From the NCBI RefSeq assembly GCF_019192965.1, contig NZ_JAHTKU010000004.1:248001-312000 (forward strand): a stretch of 64,000 bases of DNA, read 5' to 3'. The DNA comes from Nocardioides daeguensis. Lineage in GTDB: Bacteria; Actinomycetota; Actinomycetes; Propionibacteriales; Nocardioidaceae. Each line of letters starts with the position of its first letter. Position 1 is the stretch's first letter. The notes under the pieces were generated by a model that worked only from the letters and a program-made list of their open reading frames with translations, was not told where the DNA came from and ran no database searches. Made by a program: the position numbers and the translations under genes. Positions 60,878 to 64,000 of this stretch are shown here, in pieces.

Positions 60878-62844
60878 TGCGGCCGAGCCCCGTCGTGACC
60901 CACCTGACGGCCGCCGACCTGCGCAAGCGTGAGCCGGTGCTGCCCCGGATCGCCCACCTGCTGCGGCCCTACCGCGGCAAGATCGCCCTCGTCCTGGTGG
61001 CTGTGCTGGCCGCGGCGGCGCTGCAGTCGATGGTGCCGTTCCTGACCCGGGCGGTGTTCGACGACGCGTTGTTCCCGCTCGACGGCAGCGGACCGGACCT
61101 CGGCCTGCTGGCCTGGCTGATCGGGGGCATGTGCGCGATCCCGGTGGTCGCGGCGCTGATCGGCATCGTGCAGATGTGGCTGACCTCGACGGTCGGGAAC
61201 TCCGCGATGGCCGACCTGCGCGGGGACCTCTTCGAGCACCTGCAGAAGATGGAGCTGGCGTTCTTCACCGCCACCAAGACCGGCGCGATCCAGTCCCGGC
61301 TGGCCAACGACGTCGCCGGCGTGCGGACGGTGCTCACCGACACCGCCACCACGATCGTGCAGAACTCGGTCACCGTCACCGCGGCATTGGTGTCGATGGT
61401 CGTGCTGTCGTGGCAGCTGACCGTGCTCACGCTGTTCTTGATGCCGCTGTTCGTCGGCCTGCAGTTCCGGGTCGGGCGGGCGCGGCAGCGGCTCGCGCGC
61501 CGTACCCAGGAGTCGCTCTCCGAGATGACCGCCATCACCGAGGAGGCCCTGTCGGTGAGCGGGATCCTGCTCGCCAAGGTGTTCAACCGGGCCGAGTCCG
61601 AGGTCGAGCGCTACCGCGAGGCGAACCGCAGGCAGACCCGGCTGCAGGTCGAGCAGGCGATGACCGGCCGCACCTTCTTCGCGGTGGTGCAGACCTTCTT
61701 CGCGATCACGCCCGCGCTGATCTACCTGGTCACGGGCTGGATCATCACCGGGAACGTGCCCGTCGGCGCCGACACCATCACCGCCGGCACCCTGGTCGCG
61801 TTCACCACCTTGCAGAGCCGGCTGCAGATGCCGCTGCTGCAGCTGATGCGCGTGACGCTCGACGTACAGACCTCGATGGCGCTGTTCCGGCGGATCTTCG
61901 AGTACCTCGACCTCGAGCCGGCGATCACCGAGAAGGCCGGCGCGGTCGCCCTCGACCCCGACCGGCTGCAGGGCCGGGTCGAGTTCCGGGGCGTGCGGTT
62001 CCGCTACCCGGAGCCGCGCTCGCTGTCCGGCACCGTCACCCGCGACCGCTTCGGCGAGACCGGGGTCCGGATCGAGGGCGACACCGAGGGCGAGGACCGG
62101 GCCGTCGGCTCGTCCTGGGCGCTCGACGACGTGTCGCTGGTGGTGGAGCCCGGCCGGCTGGCCGCGATCGTGGGTCCGTCGGGCAGCGGCAAGACGACGG
62201 CGACCTACCTCGTGCCCCGGTTCTACGACGTCACCGAGGGTGCGGTCCTCATCGACGGGTACGACGTGCGCGACCTCACCCTCTCCTCGCTGGCCGACGC
62301 GGTCGGGATGGTCACCCAGGAGCCGTACCTCTTCCACGGCACGATCCGCGACAACATCGCCTACGCCCGGCCCGGCGCGAGCTCGGAGGAGATCGTGCAG
62401 GCGGCCCGCGACGCCAACATCCACGACCGGATCATGAGCTTCCCCGAGGGCTACGAGACGATCACCGGCGAGCGCGGCTACCGGCTGTCGGGCGGCGAGA
62501 AGCAGCGGCTCGCGATCGCCCGGGTACTGCTCAAGGACCCGCGGATCCTGATCCTCGACGAGGCCACCTCCGCCCTGGACACCGAGACCGAGCGGCTGGT
62601 CCAGGAGGCGCTGGAGCGCGCCACCCGGTCTCGCACCACCATCGCGATCGCCCACCGGCTCTCCACGATCCGCTCCGCCGACGTCATCTTCGGGCTCGAG
62701 GACGGGCACCTGGTCGAGCAGGGCTCCCACGACGAGCTGCTGCTCGCGGGTGGCCTCTACCGACGGCTGTACGACGAGCAGTTCTCCCGCACGCCCGCGG
62801 AGACGCCGTGGTGCGACCCGCGCCGCGCCGACGTCCCGCTGTGA
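60877..62844 (+). CDS. ABC exporter with fused membrane and ATPase domains
   Basis: The product has 655 residues from ATG 60877. Six membrane helices (about 30-330) are followed by a nucleotide-binding domain. Its Walker A GPSGSGKT (about 431-438), ABC signature LSGGEKQR (about 538) and Walker B ILILDEAT (about 557) are intact. An extra segment of about 35 residues with VTRDRFGETGVRIEGDTEGED (in pieces) lies before the first ATPase strand. It is the half-transporter type that works as a dimer to export lipids, drugs or peptides. It is coupled to the nitroreductase. Confidence 0.93.
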   Translation: MRPSPVVTHLTAADLRKREPVLPRIAHLLRPYRGKIALVLVAVLAAAALQSMVPFLTRAVFDDALFPLDGSGPDLGLLAWLIGGMCAIPVVAALIGIVQMWLTSTVGNSAMADLRGDLFEHLQKMELAFFTATKTGAIQSRLANDVAGVRTVLTDTATTIVQNSVTVTAALVSMVVLSWQLTVLTLFLMPLFVGLQFRVGRARQRLARRTQESLSEMTAITEEALSVSGILLAKVFNRAESEVERYREANRRQTRLQVEQAMTGRTFFAVVQTFFAITPALIYLVTGWIITGNVPVGADTITAGTLVAFTTLQSRLQMPLLQLMRVTLDVQTSMALFRRIFEYLDLEPAITEKAGAVALDPDRLQGRVEFRGVRFRYPEPRSLSGTVTRDRFGETGVRIEGDTEGEDRAVGSSWALDDVSLVVEPGRLAAIVGPSGSGKTTATYLVPRFYDVTEGAVLIDGYDVRDLTLSSLADAVGMVTQEPYLFHGTIRDNIAYARPGASSEEIVQAARDANIHDRIMSFPEGYETITGERGYRLSGGEKQRLAIARVLLKDPRILILDEATSALDTETERLVQEALERATRSRTTIAIAHRLSTIRSADVIFGLEDGHLVEQGSHDELLLAGGLYRRLYDEQFSRTPAETPWCDPRRADVPL

Positions 62845-62845
62845 A

Positions 62846-62908
62846 CCGCGCCCCATCCGTTCTGGTCGTGATTTCGCCGAGATCACGACCAGACCGCATG
62901 GGGTGCGG
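62846..62908. terminator. Long inverted repeat between convergent genes (repeat family CCCCATGCGTTCTGG)
   Basis: Two 27-nt arms, 62846-62872 and 62882-62908, pair with three mismatches around a 9-nt loop. They contain CCCCATCCGTTCTGGTCGTGAT and its complement in two pieces. The same sequence type makes the stem at 6706-6768, 56 kb away, again between two gene 3' ends. The arms give a strong hairpin, but no U run follows. A two-way terminator is the simplest reading. Confidence 0.65.
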
Positions 62909-62916
62909 TCCTGGGG

Positions 62917-64000
62917 TCATCCGAGGCCGAGGATCCGCACGCACTCCAGCGCGACGTACAGCTCCGCGGCGTCGACGGGGCGGGCCAGGTCGCGGCCGGT
63001 GATCTCCTCGAGCCGGCGGATCCGGTAGCGCACGGTGTTGCGGTGCACGTGCAGCCCGCGGGCCGCGGTGGACGTGGAGCCGCCGGCGGCCAACCAGGCG
63101 CGCGCGGTCGCGAACAGCACCGCCCGGTCGTCGGCGGGCAGCGCCATCACCGGCGCGAGCACGGCGTCGACCAGTACCCGGGCCTGGTCCGGGCTCGCGG
63201 CCAGCAGTACGGCGAGCGGGTCGGCGCCGAACCGGCCGACGACCGCCGACCCCGGCGACACCGCGGCGCACGCGACCCGGGCCTGGCGCCGCGCCTCCTG
63301 GATGTCGTCGAGCCGGCCGACGACGCCGCTGACCCCGACCCGGGCCCGGGCGAGGCCCGCGAGCAGCTCGACCAGCTGCTCGGCGCCGAAGCCGAGCCGC
63401 AGCGCGACCACGCCCTCCTGGTGCTCGTGGTCCAGCCGCCAGGCCGAGCGGACGTTGACGCGCCGCAGCGCCCGCTCCACGTCGGGCAGCCCCTCGGCGC
63501 CTGGGGACGGCGACTCGGCCGAGACCACGACGTACTCGGTGGCCCGGCCGAGGTCGAGCATGCCCGCCGTCTCGCCGACGTAGGCGGTCGCGTCGGCGTC
63601 GCCGTCGAGGAGCGAGCCGACGAGGACCGCCCGCATCTGCCCGTCGCGGCGGGCCCGGTCGGCGAGGGCACGGCGGTAGGCGTCGGTGACATCGGCGGCG
63701 AGCTGGTCGCTGACCGCCCAGATGTCGGCGGCGCCGAGCAGCAGCCGGTCGCGGTCCTCGGGGTCGGCCCGCTCGACGAGGACCTCCCAGATGAACCGCG
63801 TACCGACCCGGAAGGCCTGCAGCACGACGGCGTACGGGACCCCCTGCTCGGCCCGGGCGGTCCCGGTCTCGGTGGGCGTCTCGCTGACGGCGACGTCGCC
63901 GGCCAGGGTGCCGAGGATGTAGCGGGTGTTGACCGTGCACGACGCGACCAGCTCGTCGTGGGCGACCGTCTCCCCCGTGTCGTACACGGGGATCTCGGCC
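62917..64000 (-). CDS. PucR/CdaR-type transcriptional regulator (5' truncated)
   Basis: The frame is open to the window's right edge, so the true start is outside. About 360 residues are visible. The N-terminal half is alpha-helical, with [27 protein letters not shown] middle region (about 130-290) is alpha/beta and GGDEF-like, as in CdaR-type regulators. The C-terminal helix-turn-helix has [37 protein letters not shown]. Such proteins usually activate catabolic genes for purines, sugars or aromatics. No target is clear from the neighbours. Confidence 0.88.
   Translation of the reverse strand, partial: AEIPVYDTGETVAHDELVASCTVNTRYILGTLAGDVAVSETPTETGTARAEQGVPYAVVLQAFRVGTRFIWEVLVERADPEDRDRLLLGAADIWAVSDQLAADVTDAYRRALADRARRDGQMRAVLVGSLLDGDADATAYVGETAGMLDLGRATEYVVVSAESPSPGAEGLPDVERALRRVNVRSAWRLDHEHQEGVVALRLGFGAEQLVELLAGLARARVGVSGVVGRLDDIQEARRQARVACAAVSPGSAVVGRFGADPLAVLLAASPDQARVLVDAVLAPVMALPADDRAVLFATARAWLAAGGSTSTAARGLHVHRNTVRYRIRRLEEITGRDLARPVDAAELYVALECVRILGLG

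Overview
The window is chromosomal DNA from a high-GC actinobacterium. Third codon positions are almost always G or C and GTG starts are common. It carries a dnaK-grpE-dnaJ-hspR operon with HspR-type HAIR operators, KstR-type palindromes, a SigE-family sigma factor, a class I lysyl-tRNA synthetase, F420-type enzymes and many intergenic palindromes. Together these suggest a Nocardioides-like member of the Propionibacteriales. The genus is inferred, not proven. I see no phage, integrase, transposase, CRISPR array, rRNA or tRNA.

1-19.6 kb: purine biosynthesis runs leftward in pieces: purL, purQ-purS, purC, purB, purD and purA. Between them lie a membrane Ser/Thr kinase with a duplicated external domain, a DUF1906 cell-wall-type protein, a stress-protein-like membrane protein, an acyl-CoA ligase, a divergent FMN-reductase/LysR pair, an ABM monooxygenase, a SRPBCC protein and two GNAT acetyltransferases.

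19.6-36 kb: diguanylate cyclase, a SnoaL/ketosteroid-isomerase-like protein behind a KstR-like operator, acyl-CoA carboxyltransferase, lipid kinase, class I LysRS, DUF3151, an MFS exporter, ilvA, fba, a membrane protein/sigma pair, an RNA methyltransferase, DedA, a VOC protein, pyrE, a DapC-like aminotransferase and a membrane protein.

36-48.4 kb: heat-shock region. clpB and dnaK-grpE-dnaJ-hspR each have a HAIR operator, so HspR encoded here probably controls both. Between them are an XRE-type protein with a long helical C-terminal region and a two-gene operon of an Abi-alpha (DUF4393) protein and a DUF445 membrane protein. A 230-bp imperfect inverted-repeat element lies upstream of dnaK.

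48.4-57 kb: a catabolic-looking block. KstR-like palindromes sit between divergent operons (Ddn-like/SnoaL and LLM oxidoreductase/DUF1214) and before SDR-sulfotransferase. A cytochrome P450, a VOC protein and an aldo/keto reductase are close by. With the operator at 20.7 kb this makes three candidate sites, suggesting a small steroid/isoprenoid-type regulon of unknown substrate.

57-64 kb: a large LuxR-family ATPase regulator, an overlooked 50-residue protein, a nitroreductase coupled to an ABC exporter, and a PucR/CdaR-type regulator running off the right end.

Intergenic DNA is rich in dispersed perfect or near-perfect palindromes of at least five sequence families, several repeated tens of kilobases apart. 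They are among the most unusual features of the window.
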